A DNA stretch of 64,000 nucleotides from Rhodococcus sp. AW25M09 (GTDB lineage: Bacteria > Actinomycetota > Actinomycetes > Mycobacteriales > Mycobacteriaceae): assembly GCF_000333955.1 (NCBI RefSeq), contig NZ_CAPS01000104.1, forward strand, positions 1 through 64,000, in the 5' to 3' direction. The translations under genes and the position numbers were made by a program. The first letter of the stretch is position 1. Each line of letters opens with the position of its first letter. The notes under the pieces were generated by a model. It saw nothing but the letters and a program-made list of their open reading frames with translations. It did no database searches and was not told the origin of the DNA. Shown here in pieces: positions 1 to 8,556 of this stretch.

Positions 1-2
1 CC

Positions 3-68
3 GCGGTCCACAACATCGGCAAAATCCTCACCCAACTCGCCGCAGCCCCCACCGCAGCACCTGCCTGA
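3..68 (+). CDS. 3' end of an unidentified gene (partial)
   Basis: An open frame enters from the left edge and ends in TGA at 66-68. The visible 21 residues contain a VHNIGKIL stretch followed by an Ala/Pro-rich tail. A strong GC-rich hairpin starts six bases after the stop, which supports this being the true 3' end of a plus-strand gene. Too little is visible to assign a family, and the rest of the gene lies outside the window. Confidence 0.5.
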   Translation, partial: AVHNIGKILTQLAAAPTAAPA

Positions 69-73
69 ACGAG

Positions 74-103
74 TGTGGCCGGGCCCTACCGGGCCCGGCC
101 ACA
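74..103. terminator. Perfect 13-bp GC-rich hairpin terminator
   Basis: TGTGGCCGGGCCC (74-86) is followed by a TACC loop and its exact reverse complement (91-103). There is no T-tract, as is usual for actinobacterial terminators. It sits six bases after the plus-strand stop at 68 and about 80 bases beyond the end of the minus-strand DUF2461 gene, so it may work in both directions. Confidence 0.8.
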
Positions 104-183
104 TGCACCGACCTCACACGGCCGAACAGTTCATGCCCTCACGCGTACCAAAACGCAACAGCCCGCCTGCTACGAATTTCCGC

Positions 184-816
184 TCACGTGTGCAGAGCCG
201 CAGACCACTCCACCAGCGGGGTGAGAGCTCGCCAGGCATCGCGTACCTTCGTCGCGGCCTTCGGGGTCTTCAACCACTCGGGTGAGCCGAAATGCTTCTC
301 GGCGGTGAGCGATTTGTGCCGCAGGAGATCGATACGGGGGTGATCGATGTCGTATCCCCGCGGTTTGGTCTTGAGCTTCTCGCCGCCGATCTCGTAGCCG
401 GCCTTCGTCAACGTTGCGATCATTCGTTCGAGTTCGGCTCCACGGACGTCGTCGTCGACGGTGGTGCGGTACCGCGCAACGGCGTCGGTCGAGCCGTGGT
501 AGAAACCGCCGGCGACGAAGAGTCCGGCGGGGTCGATCTGCACGTAGTACCCGAGACCGTCGCCCCGAGCGACGAAGCCACCCTGATGTGTCTTGTACGG
601 CGTCTTGTCCTTGGAGAATCGGACGTCGCGATACGGGCGGAACAGCTTGGCGCTGCCGAACTCCGGTTCGAGGTCTGCGAGCAATGCCGTCATCGGTGCC
701 TTGACTGCGCTGTCGTACACATCTTTGTGTTCGGTCCACCACAGCTTGCTGTTGTCGGCTTCGAGGTCCTCGTAGAAGTCCAGGGCAGCGAAGGGGATTC
801 CGGTGAAGCCAGTCAT
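184..816 (-). CDS. DUF2461 family protein
   Basis: This 210-residue protein has the hallmarks of the DUF2461 (TIGR02453) family. The N-terminal FTGIPFAALDFYEDLEADN is the usual 'F..l..FL.eL..NN' opening. It is followed by FRPYRDVRFSKDKTPYKTHQ, the diagnostic R-Y-R-D-x-R-F-S-x-D-K-x-P-Y-K block at about residues 60-80. A YYVQIDPAG strand and a C-terminal RGYDxDHP motif follow. Family length is usually 210-230 residues, so it is complete. No biochemical function is established for the family. It ends 9 bases from the downstream face of the PucR-type gene, in the same direction, so the two may be co-transcribed. The nearest terminator is the hairpin at 74-103. Confidence 0.85.
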   Translation of the reverse strand: MTGFTGIPFAALDFYEDLEADNSKLWWTEHKDVYDSAVKAPMTALLADLEPEFGSAKLFRPYRDVRFSKDKTPYKTHQGGFVARGDGLGYYVQIDPAGLFVAGGFYHGSTDAVARYRTTVDDDVRGAELERMIATLTKAGYEIGGEKLKTKPRGYDIDHPRIDLLRHKSLTAEKHFGSPEWLKTPKAATKVRDAWRALTPLVEWSAALHT

Positions 817-825
817 CCCGCGATC

Positions 826-2394
826 TTATGCCGCTCCCGTGGCCGACGATCGTGGGATCGAGTGCAATGCGAGGTACACGTCCAGTCTGTCCTCGGTAGA
901 GGCCAGGTCGCGGCCGAGCAAGTCCTCGATTCGCTTGATTCGGTATCGCACCGTGTTGAGGTGGACGTGCAACGACTCGGCCGTACGATTCCACGATCCC
1001 CCGGTGGCCAGAAACTCGCGAAGGGTGTCCGTCAGACCGGAATCGGTGCGGCGGTCGTACTCGAGCAGAGGTGCCAGAACGTGCTCGACGAAAGACCGAC
1101 GCACGTCGTCCGGCAGCGCCGATAGCATCGACACCGCAGAGGTCAGCTGTGCTCCCGCGGTGACGGTCACCGGGCCTGTCCCCTGCCTGCTCATGTCGAG
1201 CGCGTGCCTGGCCGATCGCAGCGCGCCGTCGACGGTGACGCCGGTCGCCTCCGAGCTGACGCCCACCAGCAGGCGGCTCCGTCCGATACCGGAACCCAAG
1301 CGAGACAATCTGATTCGTAGAGTATGAGCGATGTTGGGATCGTCGGTGTTCACGATCGCGACGATGTCGCCGTGCGTACTGCATCCGACACACCCGCCGC
1401 CGAACGAGGTCAACGTATCGCTCAGAACTGTGCGCAGCATCTCGCGTAGGTCGATGCGCCCGCTGTGCACGACCCGGACGACGACCAGAGACCGGTCCGG
1501 GTCCACGCCTGCCTGACGCAACCGAGTCAGTGCTTCGGGCCTGGTGCTGTCGGCTTCGATCAACGCCACTGCCTGATCGGCGATTTCGCGCCGGACCAGC
1601 CGTCCCTCTTCGCGCCGAGCCCGGTCGAGTGCGGCGATGGCTGCAAGCTGTCCGAACGCATCGGAGATAGGCGGAGGAAACGTATCCATATCTCCTGCAA
1701 CCGCCAGGAACCATCGCGTGGTTCTCTGCGCGAGCGACGGCCCGATGCCGAAGATACTGTATGTCGCACCGCCGCTGAGAGTGGTTGTTGTCGGTAGCCT
1801 TTCGCAGGACAGGGCAGCATGTGTCAGCGTGTCGACATCCGCATCGGAAAAAGCCGAGACTTCGGCGACCAGCCGACGCCCGGTCGCGGTGAAGATCAGG
1901 CACGCCATCCCGGTTTCTCGTGAGGTGTGCAGCGCCAGCTCGTCGAGGGCACGGCCGTCTGCGACTGCTGTGAGCAATTGGCGTTGCCGGACGAGCGAGT
2001 TGTTGAGCGAGGCAATTCGATCCCCGGTAACGCGGCCTACGAGAAATTCGGTGACCTCGCCGAACGAGACGGTGTCGGGTACCGCGAGCAGGGGCAGTCC
2101 GTGTCGCTCGCACGCGTCGGTCAAGTCGGATGGAATGTAGCCGAGTAATCCTTCCCCGGCGGCCAGTGCCGACGCTCCGGATTCGGCGACTGCCCGGACG
2201 AATGCCTCACTGTCTGCGGGCGTTCGACGCCACACGAGACCGGTGATGACCAACTCACCGCCTGCGATGTAGCGCGACGGGTCGGGAAGATCGGTCGTGT
2301 ACGTCCATCTCAGCGTGCGGCGCGCAGCGTCGGCATCGGAGGTGAGCAATCGAATGCCGAGCTGCGTGGCGTCGAGCAAGTCCTGGACCTGCAC
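826..2394 (-). CDS. PucR family transcriptional regulator
   Basis: The 522-residue protein begins with a PucR-type N-terminal domain (VQDLLDATQLGIRLLTSDAD..., about residues 1-120, with GGELVITG). A central GGDEF-like/linker region follows. The C-terminal PucR HTH_30 domain reads WNRTAESLHVHLNTVRYRIK and then RIEDLLGRDL, and the last 60 residues are typical of the family. I chose the GTG at 2394 because GGGGAGGGG lies just upstream, whereas a longer reading frame to 2514 has no ribosome site and an atypical Cys-rich start. PucR proteins activate purine or other nitrogen catabolic genes. Here the regulator is divergent from a molybdenum hydroxylase, so control of that operon is the natural inference. 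The effector is unknown. Confidence 0.9.
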   Translation of the reverse strand: MQVQDLLDATQLGIRLLTSDADAARRTLRWTYTTDLPDPSRYIAGGELVITGLVWRRTPADSEAFVRAVAESGASALAAGEGLLGYIPSDLTDACERHGLPLLAVPDTVSFGEVTEFLVGRVTGDRIASLNNSLVRQRQLLTAVADGRALDELALHTSRETGMACLIFTATGRRLVAEVSAFSDADVDTLTHAALSCERLPTTTTLSGGATYSIFGIGPSLAQRTTRWFLAVAGDMDTFPPPISDAFGQLAAIAALDRARREEGRLVRREIADQAVALIEADSTRPEALTRLRQAGVDPDRSLVVVRVVHSGRIDLREMLRTVLSDTLTSFGGGCVGCSTHGDIVAIVNTDDPNIAHTLRIRLSRLGSGIGRSRLLVGVSSEATGVTVDGALRSARHALDMSRQGTGPVTVTAGAQLTSAVSMLSALPDDVRRSFVEHVLAPLLEYDRRTDSGLTDTLREFLATGGSWNRTAESLHVHLNTVRYRIKRIEDLLGRDLASTEDRLDVYLALHSIPRSSATGAA

Positions 2395-2509
2395 TTCTGC
2401 CCCTCCCCAGGCTCGGCATGACTGAGTTCGTAGAAAGCAACAATATGTGTCGGTTGTTTCGGCCGAGTTTCGGGCGCATCGCCAGACCACCGAAGATCGG
2501 TAACAGAAA

Positions 2510-2529
2510 TTCACTACAGTTCGAGTGAA
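2510..2529. promoter_or_regulatory. Inverted repeat, candidate PucR operator
   Basis: TTCACT (2510-2515) and AGTGAA (2524-2529) form a perfect 6-bp inverted repeat with an 8-base spacer. It lies in the 183-base region between the divergent regulator and hydroxylase genes, about 50 bases upstream of the FAD-subunit start. A TACAGT hexamer at 2515-2520 overlaps it and could be a -10 element. Binding by the neighbouring regulator is inference. Confidence 0.4.
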
Positions 2530-2577
2530 CGCATCGGGCGGAGGACCCTGCCGGCGAAGACGAGGTGAACGAAGGCC

Positions 2578-3390
2578 ATGGATCTAGGCACTGTCGACGA
2601 CATTCTGCTTCCCGGCGCCCGCGAGGATCTGCCCCCGGGACGAGCCGACACCGCTGTGCTCGCGGGTGGAACCTGGTTGTTCTCGGAGAAACAGGATCAC
2701 CTGACTACCCTCGTCGACATCACGGCGTTGGGCTGGGAGCCGTTGACCGTGACCGAGACCGGGCTCGAGATCGCCGCCACCTGCACGATCGAGACGCTCG
2801 CGCGCTTCGAATCGCCGTGGCCTGCCACCGCGCTGTTCCCCCGTTGCGCTGCAGCGTTGTTGGCCTCGTTCAAGATCTGGAAGACCGCTACTGTCGGTGG
2901 CAACATCGCGCTGGCACTGCCTGCCGGTGCGATGATCTCGTTGACTGCAGCGCTCGACGGTATCGGGCAGGTGTGGTCGGGGCAGGGCCCCGATCACGAC
3001 TACCGAATCGCGATCGACGATCTGATCACCGGTCCGCATGCCAACGCCCTTCGGCCGGGAGATGTACTGCGCAGCATCGAGATTCCGCAGCGCGCACTCG
3101 AGGCGAGAACCGCGATTCGCACGCTGGCACTGTCGCCACTCGGACGCTCTGCGGCCGTGGTGATCGGCCGGGCAGACGCCGGTGGCGAGTTCGTCCTGAC
3201 GGTCAGTGCGTCGACGGTACGTCCCTTCGTCCTGCGGTTTCCGGCTGTGCCGACTGCCGCCGAACTCGACCACGCGCTCGAGGATGCCATCGGCCCCCAG
3301 CATTGGTACGACGACCCCCACGGCGCGCCGGACTGGCGTCGGCACATCAGTTGTACTGCAGCACAGCAAATTCGCGAGGAGTTGTCATGA
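2578..3390 (+). CDS. Molybdenum hydroxylase FAD subunit (xanthine dehydrogenase-type)
   Basis: This 270-residue protein matches the FAD-binding domain of molybdopterin dehydrogenases (XdhB/CoxM type). It has AVLAGGTWLF near residues 23-32, the first FAD loop, and TATVGGNIALALPAGAM near 100-117, the second FAD loop (usual form T.GGN...A.P..D). It would pass electrons from the [2Fe-2S] centres to NAD+ or another acceptor. The family is usually 260-300 residues, so this is a complete single-domain subunit. Its TGA overlaps the next start codon by 4 bases (ATGA), so the two subunits are translationally coupled. Substrate cannot be read from the sequence; the divergent PucR regulator favours a purine or related N-heterocycle. 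Confidence 0.85.
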   Translation: MDLGTVDDILLPGAREDLPPGRADTAVLAGGTWLFSEKQDHLTTLVDITALGWEPLTVTETGLEIAATCTIETLARFESPWPATALFPRCAAALLASFKIWKTATVGGNIALALPAGAMISLTAALDGIGQVWSGQGPDHDYRIAIDDLITGPHANALRPGDVLRSIEIPQRALEARTAIRTLALSPLGRSAAVVIGRADAGGEFVLTVSASTVRPFVLRFPAVPTAAELDHALEDAIGPQHWYDDPHGAPDWRRHISCTAAQQIREELS

Positions 3391-6101
3391 TCGTCGACAT
3401 CAACGGTGTACCGACCGACGTCTCTCCTCGGCCTGGCCAGTGCCTGCGCACGATGCTCCGCGAGCACGAGCATTTCGAGGTGAAGAAGGGCTGCGACGCA
3501 GGCGATTGCGGGGCGTGTTCGGTGCTCGTCGACGGCGAGCCGGTGCATTCGTGCATCTTCCCCGCATTCCGCGCGGCCGACCGCTCCGTCACCACGGTCG
3601 CGGGGCTCGGCACCACGGAGGATCTTCATCCGATGCAGAGCCGGTTCGTCGAGGCGGCCGGGTTTCAGTGCGGGTTCTGCACAGCAGGCATGGTCGTGAC
3701 CGCCTCGACCTTGACCGAGGACGATCTCGATGAACTTCCCGAGCGGCTGAAGGGAAATCTGTGCCGCTGCACCGGGTACCGAGCGATATCCGACGCGGTC
3801 TGCGGGGTGGTCAACACCGAAAAAGCGGTCGACGGTCCGGCTTGCGGACGTTCCCTCGCAGCACCGGCCAGTGCCCGCATCGTCACCGGAACCGAGCCCT
3901 ACACCCTCGACCATTCTCCTCCGGGCCTTCTGCACGCCAGTGTGCTCGGCAGTCCTCATGCACACGCGCGAATAGTCTCGATCGACACCGCTGCGGCCGA
4001 GCAGGTGCCCGGAGTGCATCTGGTCCTGACCGCGAAAGACAGCCCGCTGACAGCATTTTCGACGGCCCGGCACGATCGCCGGGTCGAGGACCCCGACGAC
4101 ACCCACGTCCTGGACACCGTCGTGCGCTTCATCGGACAGCGAGTGGCGATCGTCGTCGCCGAGTCGATCGCTGCCGCGCAGGAGGGGTGCCGCGCGCTGG
4201 CCGTCGAGTACGACGTGCTGCCCGCGGTGTTCGATCCCGAATCCGCGCTGGCACCCGGCGCACCGAAGATCCACGGCGACAAGGACTCGTCAGCTCGGAT
4301 CGCGGATCCGTCGCAGAATCTCGTCGCCGAGTTGCATGGCAGTACCGGGGATGTCGACGCCGCGGTACTGGCCGCAGCGGCGGTGGTGACCGGGCGGTGG
4401 ACGACGCAGCGAGTGCAACACGTGCACCTGGAGACGCACGGCACCATCGGGTGGCTGGACGAGACCGGGAGGCTGAACCTGCGCACCAGCACCCAGGTTC
4501 CGTTTCTGGTGCGCAACGAGATCTGCGAAATCTTCGGCTTGCCGCACGATCGCGTACGGGTGTTCACCGCGCGGGTCGGCGGCGGCTTCGGCGGCAAGCA
4601 GGAGTTGCTGACCGAGGACGTCGTGGCGATGGCAGTGCTCCGCACCGGTCGACCCGTGCAGTTCGAGTTCACGCGGACCGACGAGTTCACCGTCTCACCG
4701 TGCCGTCACCCGTTCCGAGTCGATGTCACCGCGGCTGCGAGCGCCGACGGCACGTTGACCGCTCTGTCGATCGATGTGCTCACCGATGCCGGTGCCTACG
4801 GCAATCACAGCGCCGGGGTGATGTTCCACGGATGCGGGGAATCCGTGGCCGTGTACCGCTGCGCGAACAAACGGGTCGATGCGAAGACGGTCTACACCAA
4901 CAACATTCCGTCGGGGGCGTTCCGGGGCTACGGATTGGGCCAGGTGATGTTCGCGATCGAATCGGCGATGGACGACCTCGCCCGAGAGCTCGACGTCGAT
5001 CCGTTCGAGTTTCGCCGACGCAACGTCATCGTCCCGGGCGACGACATCGTCGCCGCACACCTGGAGGGAGACGACCTGCAGTTCGGCAGCTACGGCCTCG
5101 ATCAGTGCATCGACCTTGCCGAGTCCGCCCTGCGACGGGGCAACGGCGAGCATGCACCTGCGGGCTGGAAGGTGGGCGAAGGCATGGCGGTGGCCATGAT
5201 CGCCACCATTCCGCCGCGCGGACACCGCGCCGAGACGTCTGTGGCATTGCTACCCGAGGGGCACTACGAGATACGCGTCGGGACAGCGGAATTCGGTAAC
5301 GGAACCACCACCGTGCACACACAGATCGCGGCGAGCGAGCTGTGTACCTCCGTCGATCGCATTCGGGTCGATCAATCCGACACCGACTCGACCACCTACG
5401 ACACCGGTGCCTTCGGTTCGGCAGGCACCGTGGTGGCAGGGAAGGCACTCTATGCTGCGGTCCGCAGCATGTCGGCACGGATCCTCGACCTCGCTGCAAC
5501 CGCGACCGGGCACCGGTACTCGGAGTGCACACTGGGTCCGGAGGGCGTGCGATGCGGGGACCGATTCGTCACCCTCGACGAGATTCTGGCACGGGCCGGA
5601 GGCTCACTCGTCACCGAAGGCGACAGTGGCGGATTACCGCGTTCTCTGGCGTTCAACGTCCAGGCATTCCGGGTAGCGGTGCACGAGGACACCGGCACGG
5701 TGAGGATCCTGCACTCGGTCCAGAGCGCAGACGCCGGCACGGTGCTGAACCCGCAGCAGTGCCGAGGGCAGGTCGAAGGTGGTGTAGCGCAGGCGATCGG
5801 CAGCGCGCTGTACGAGGAGATTGGTACCGACGGTGCCGGCCTGGTCACCACAGATTCCATCCGCAGCTATCACGTACCGCAGTTCGCGGACATTCCTCGT
5901 ACGGAAGTTCTGTTCGCCGACACCTACGACAGGTTGGGGCCGTTCGGCGCGAAGTCGATGAGCGAGTCTCCGTACAACCCCGTCGCACCGGCGTTGGCGA
6001 ACGCGATCCGTGACGCCGTCGGCGTCCGTCTTCACGACCTACCGATGTCCTCGGACCGCGTGTGGCGGGCCGTCAACGGTCGTAGAACGTCTGAAGAATG
6101 A
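3387..6101 (+). CDS. Fused [2Fe-2S]/molybdopterin subunit of a xanthine dehydrogenase-family oxidoreductase
   Basis: The 904-residue protein joins two subunits that are often separate. Residues 1-140 form a CoxS/XdhC-like iron-sulfur part: a plant-type [2Fe-2S] site with Cys36, Cys41, Cys44 and Cys56, then a second site with Cys95, Cys98, Cys126 and Cys128. Residues from about 160 form the aldehyde-oxidase/xanthine-dehydrogenase a/b hammerhead and molybdopterin domains, with GGGFGGK near 398-404. The C-terminal block that carries the catalytic glutamate reads KSMSESPYNP, placing that residue at about Glu860. The sequence around it departs from the common GxGE form. With the FAD subunit it would be an alpha-beta hydroxylase using a molybdenum cofactor. 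No XdhC-type sulfurase chaperone gene is nearby. The 3' end overlaps the convergent Lrp gene by 29 bases. Confidence 0.88.
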   Translation: MIVDINGVPTDVSPRPGQCLRTMLREHEHFEVKKGCDAGDCGACSVLVDGEPVHSCIFPAFRAADRSVTTVAGLGTTEDLHPMQSRFVEAAGFQCGFCTAGMVVTASTLTEDDLDELPERLKGNLCRCTGYRAISDAVCGVVNTEKAVDGPACGRSLAAPASARIVTGTEPYTLDHSPPGLLHASVLGSPHAHARIVSIDTAAAEQVPGVHLVLTAKDSPLTAFSTARHDRRVEDPDDTHVLDTVVRFIGQRVAIVVAESIAAAQEGCRALAVEYDVLPAVFDPESALAPGAPKIHGDKDSSARIADPSQNLVAELHGSTGDVDAAVLAAAAVVTGRWTTQRVQHVHLETHGTIGWLDETGRLNLRTSTQVPFLVRNEICEIFGLPHDRVRVFTARVGGGFGGKQELLTEDVVAMAVLRTGRPVQFEFTRTDEFTVSPCRHPFRVDVTAAASADGTLTALSIDVLTDAGAYGNHSAGVMFHGCGESVAVYRCANKRVDAKTVYTNNIPSGAFRGYGLGQVMFAIESAMDDLARELDVDPFEFRRRNVIVPGDDIVAAHLEGDDLQFGSYGLDQCIDLAESALRRGNGEHAPAGWKVGEGMAVAMIATIPPRGHRAETSVALLPEGHYEIRVGTAEFGNGTTTVHTQIAASELCTSVDRIRVDQSDTDSTTYDTGAFGSAGTVVAGKALYAAVRSMSARILDLAATATGHRYSECTLGPEGVRCGDRFVTLDEILARAGGSLVTEGDSGGLPRSLAFNVQAFRVAVHEDTGTVRILHSVQSADAGTVLNPQQCRGQVEGGVAQAIGSALYEEIGTDGAGLVTTDSIRSYHVPQFADIPRTEVLFADTYDRLGPFGAKSMSESPYNPVAPALANAIRDAVGVRLHDLPMSSDRVWRAVNGRRTSEE

Positions 6102-6510
6102 TCGTGCTGCGTGTCTGAACGTTGGCGGTGGCCCGGATCTCCTGCAACAAACGCTCGAGTGCCCGCGGCGACTCCACCCGAACCAGCAGCACGTAACTTT
6201 CCTCACCGGCAACCGAATGACACGACTCGATGGCCGAGATGTGCTTCAACCTGGCGGGAGCATCGTCCGGCTGGGCGGGATCGATCGGAGTGATGGCGAC
6301 GAACGCTGACAACGCGCGACCCAGAGCTTCCGGGTCCACCTGCGCGGTGTACCCACGGATCACCCGCCGCGACTCCAGCCGTCGAACTCTGGATTGAACG
6401 GCCGAGACCGACAAGGACGCTTTTTCAGCCAGCGTCGCCAAAGTGGCGCGGCCGTCGGACACCAGCTCGTCGATGATCAAGCGATCGACGCGATCGAGAT
6501 TTTCACTCAC
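6073..6510 (-). CDS. Lrp/AsnC family transcriptional regulator
   Basis: The 145-residue protein has the two-domain Lrp/AsnC layout. An N-terminal helix-turn-helix covers about residues 5-55 (LDRVDRLIIDELVSDGRATL, then LSVSAVQSRVRRLE), and an alpha-beta RAM ligand-binding domain covers about 65-140 (AFVAITPID...CHSVAGEESYVLLVRV). Length and layout are normal. These proteins form octamers and sense amino acids or related small molecules. It is convergent with the molybdenum hydroxylase gene and overlaps its last 29 bases. Its target could be its own promoter or the downstream membrane protease operon; the sequence does not decide this. Confidence 0.9.
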   Translation of the reverse strand: MSENLDRVDRLIIDELVSDGRATLATLAEKASLSVSAVQSRVRRLESRRVIRGYTAQVDPEALGRALSAFVAITPIDPAQPDDAPARLKHISAIESCHSVAGEESYVLLVRVESPRALERLLQEIRATANVQTRSTIILQTFYDR

Positions 6511-6607
6511 CTGCGCAATGTAGCCCAGTTCCGAGACGAATCAGCGCGCACGACCGCTTCTGCTGGTCGAATCGGTGTCTGCGACTCTTTCTGTTCGAAC
6601 AGCGAAG

Positions 6608-7318
6608 TCATACGAACAGCGGAGGTAGGGCGAGCACCATGACGGCAGACCAACTGACGTGCGTGAGAATCGGAGCCAGAATTCCGCCGGAGGCACGCCG
6701 CTGCAGGCCCATCACGTACCCCAGAAGCACTGCGGCGAAGCCCAGCATCGGGTTGCCCGACGCGAGCGTGGCTATTGCATAGACGACCGTGGAGATGATC
6801 ACCGGATGCTTGACCCCGATCGCTGCGTACAACGCGCCTCGGAAGAATATCTCCTCCGCGACACCGTTGAACAGCGCGATGAACACTATGAGCACCAACG
6901 AACCCACTCTGGCGTGCGCGAGCACATTCTCGGTGAATTCGGCCAGCGGAGGTATCTGCCGGACGACGAGACCGCCGAGCATGAACACTCCGCCTACGGC
7001 GAGACCGATCAGGATAGGGCTGACGATCGGTCGCCGGATCGACCCTCCGACCACTATGCGACCCAGATGCAGCGGACCCGACAGGATTCCGCCCACCGTC
7101 CACACCGCGGCCAACACCAGGGTCAGTGCGTAGAACACCGGGTCGCCCGGCTCGACCTTGAGCGAGAAGTAGAGCACCGTGGCACCGAGCACCAATGTGA
7201 TCAACACGACGATTCGCCGCTTGCGAAACGCAGCGTCGGACTGTCGGTGATCGCGCTCGACCGGATCGACCAGAGCGGATTTCATCACGTTCAGCGCGGT
7301 CGTCGACCACGTTCCCAT
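6608..7318 (-). CDS. CPBP family intramembrane glutamic protease
   Basis: The 236-residue protein carries the ABI/CPBP (CAAX protease-like, PF02517) motifs: EEIFFRG at about residues 153-159 (EExxxR) and a C-terminal ILTHVSW with the conserved His, set among six to eight hydrophobic segments. The family cleaves or processes membrane-embedded substrates; in Gram-positive bacteria many members modify or protect against peptides, but the substrate here is unknown. I chose the ATG at 7318, which overlaps the upstream TGA as TGATG; an in-frame GTG one codon earlier sits too close to the GAGGAGG ribosome site. It is coupled to the NAD(P)-binding gene upstream. Confidence 0.85.
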   Translation of the reverse strand: MGTWSTTALNVMKSALVDPVERDHRQSDAAFRKRRIVVLITLVLGATVLYFSLKVEPGDPVFYALTLVLAAVWTVGGILSGPLHLGRIVVGGSIRRPIVSPILIGLAVGGVFMLGGLVVRQIPPLAEFTENVLAHARVGSLVLIVFIALFNGVAEEIFFRGALYAAIGVKHPVIISTVVYAIATLASGNPMLGFAAVLLGYVMGLQRRASGGILAPILTHVSWSAVMVLALPPLFV

Positions 7319-8502
7319 CACGCCTCCTCGGTATCGGTCAGCCGACGCACGGCCGACGTCACACGTCGATTCACACCGGCCAGCACGTCGAGATTGGTCC
7401 TCACCGCGGCCGCTACAGGCGTCGAGTACAGCAGTCGACGCCCACCGAGAGCTTCGATCAAACTCCAGGTGCGGTCCGAGGACGCCGCAACACCGCGACG
7501 CCTGATCCCCAGAACATCACCGCCGCTCCACGCAGCGTCGGTGTTCGCCAACCGAAGCGGATCCTTCAGTGCGCACACACCGGGAGGCTCGCCCACCGTG
7601 CCCCGCACACTACGGGCCATGGCGTCTGCGATGGTGGTCAGACCATGTGGCGGGTCCGGGACGAGTTCGCGTATGCGACTCTCCGATGTCGTCATCGTGT
7701 TGTGCAGCGACCCCACCAGATCCTCGGCGAGGCCGGCGGGAACCGGAATGATCCTACCGATCACTTTGCCTGCGAGCGAGGTAGGCACGAACGGCACCGG
7801 CACACCGATGCGCTGAAGACCGGCGGCCTCGACGTACGCGAACACCAGATCGCGATAGGGCACCGCGTCCGGACCACCGATGTCGTAGGAACCCGCGGGA
7901 ACCTTCTCGGGATCGGCAGACGCGGCCAAGTAATGGAGCACGTCGTCGACAGCAATGGGCTGCACGGGCTCGGCGAGCCAACTCGGCAGCGGCAGCACCG
8001 GCAAGCGGTCGGCCAGATAGCGCAACATCTCGTACGACGTCGAACCGGCACCCAGGACGATCGCTGCTCGGAGCCAGACCAACTCGACGCCCTCGATCGT
8101 CAGAGCTTCGCCGACGTCCGCGCGACTCGCGAGATGCTCGGAAAGTTGATCGTCGTCGGGTACGAAACCGCCGAGATACACGATCCGACGGACACCTGCG
8201 CGGGCGGCAGCCGCAGCGAATTGCTCGGCCGACCTGCGGTCCTGAGCACGGTAATCGGACTCGCCGATGGCGTGCACGAGGTAGTAGGCCACGTCGATCT
8301 CGCCCGATTCGGCGAACGCGGCCGCACAGGACCCTTCGTCGGTGACGTCGAGCGAGACCGCGGTGACGGAGTCGTAGAAATCGAAGGCCCGCAGATTGTC
8401 GGGTGTACGAGAGCCGACGACAACGTCGACGTCGTCCGTCAGAAGAGCCGCCACGAGTCGCGACCCGATATACCCGCTGGCACCGGTGACGAGAGCTCTC
8501 AT
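7318..8502 (-). CDS. NAD(P)-binding SDR/epimerase-like protein
   Basis: This 394-residue protein begins with the Rossmann motif TGASGYIGSRL (residues 6-16). It continues with DVAYYLVHAIGES and RIVYLGGFVPDD, typical of extended or atypical short-chain dehydrogenases of the NAD(P)H-binding (YwnB/UbiE-associated) type. The usual YxxxK catalytic pair is not evident, so it may be a binding or regulatory protein or act on an unusual substrate. About 110 C-terminal residues extend beyond the core fold. It overlaps the protease gene by one base, so both are probably made from one message. No specific substrate can be named. Confidence 0.75.
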   Translation of the reverse strand: MRALVTGASGYIGSRLVAALLTDDVDVVVGSRTPDNLRAFDFYDSVTAVSLDVTDEGSCAAAFAESGEIDVAYYLVHAIGESDYRAQDRRSAEQFAAAAARAGVRRIVYLGGFVPDDDQLSEHLASRADVGEALTIEGVELVWLRAAIVLGAGSTSYEMLRYLADRLPVLPLPSWLAEPVQPIAVDDVLHYLAASADPEKVPAGSYDIGGPDAVPYRDLVFAYVEAAGLQRIGVPVPFVPTSLAGKVIGRIIPVPAGLAEDLVGSLHNTMTTSESRIRELVPDPPHGLTTIADAMARSVRGTVGEPPGVCALKDPLRLANTDAAWSGGDVLGIRRRGVAASSDRTWSLIEALGGRRLLYSTPVAAAVRTNLDVLAGVNRRVTSAVRRLTDTEEA

Positions 8503-8556
8503 GCGTCGAGGCTAACGGCACTCGGGACGTAGCGTCGGTGTGGCATTGTCGCTCCT

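Noticed and set aside
170-2113. Long minus-strand open frame covering DUF2461 and the PucR regulator in another frame
   Set aside because: Arg/Ser-rich composition with no family similarity; typical of antisense or off-frame reading in high-GC DNA.
2565-3386. N-terminal extension of the fused Fe-S/molybdenum subunit
   Set aside because: The stretch overlaps the FAD-subunit gene in another frame and has no family motif; the ATG at 3387 begins exactly at the ferredoxin domain.
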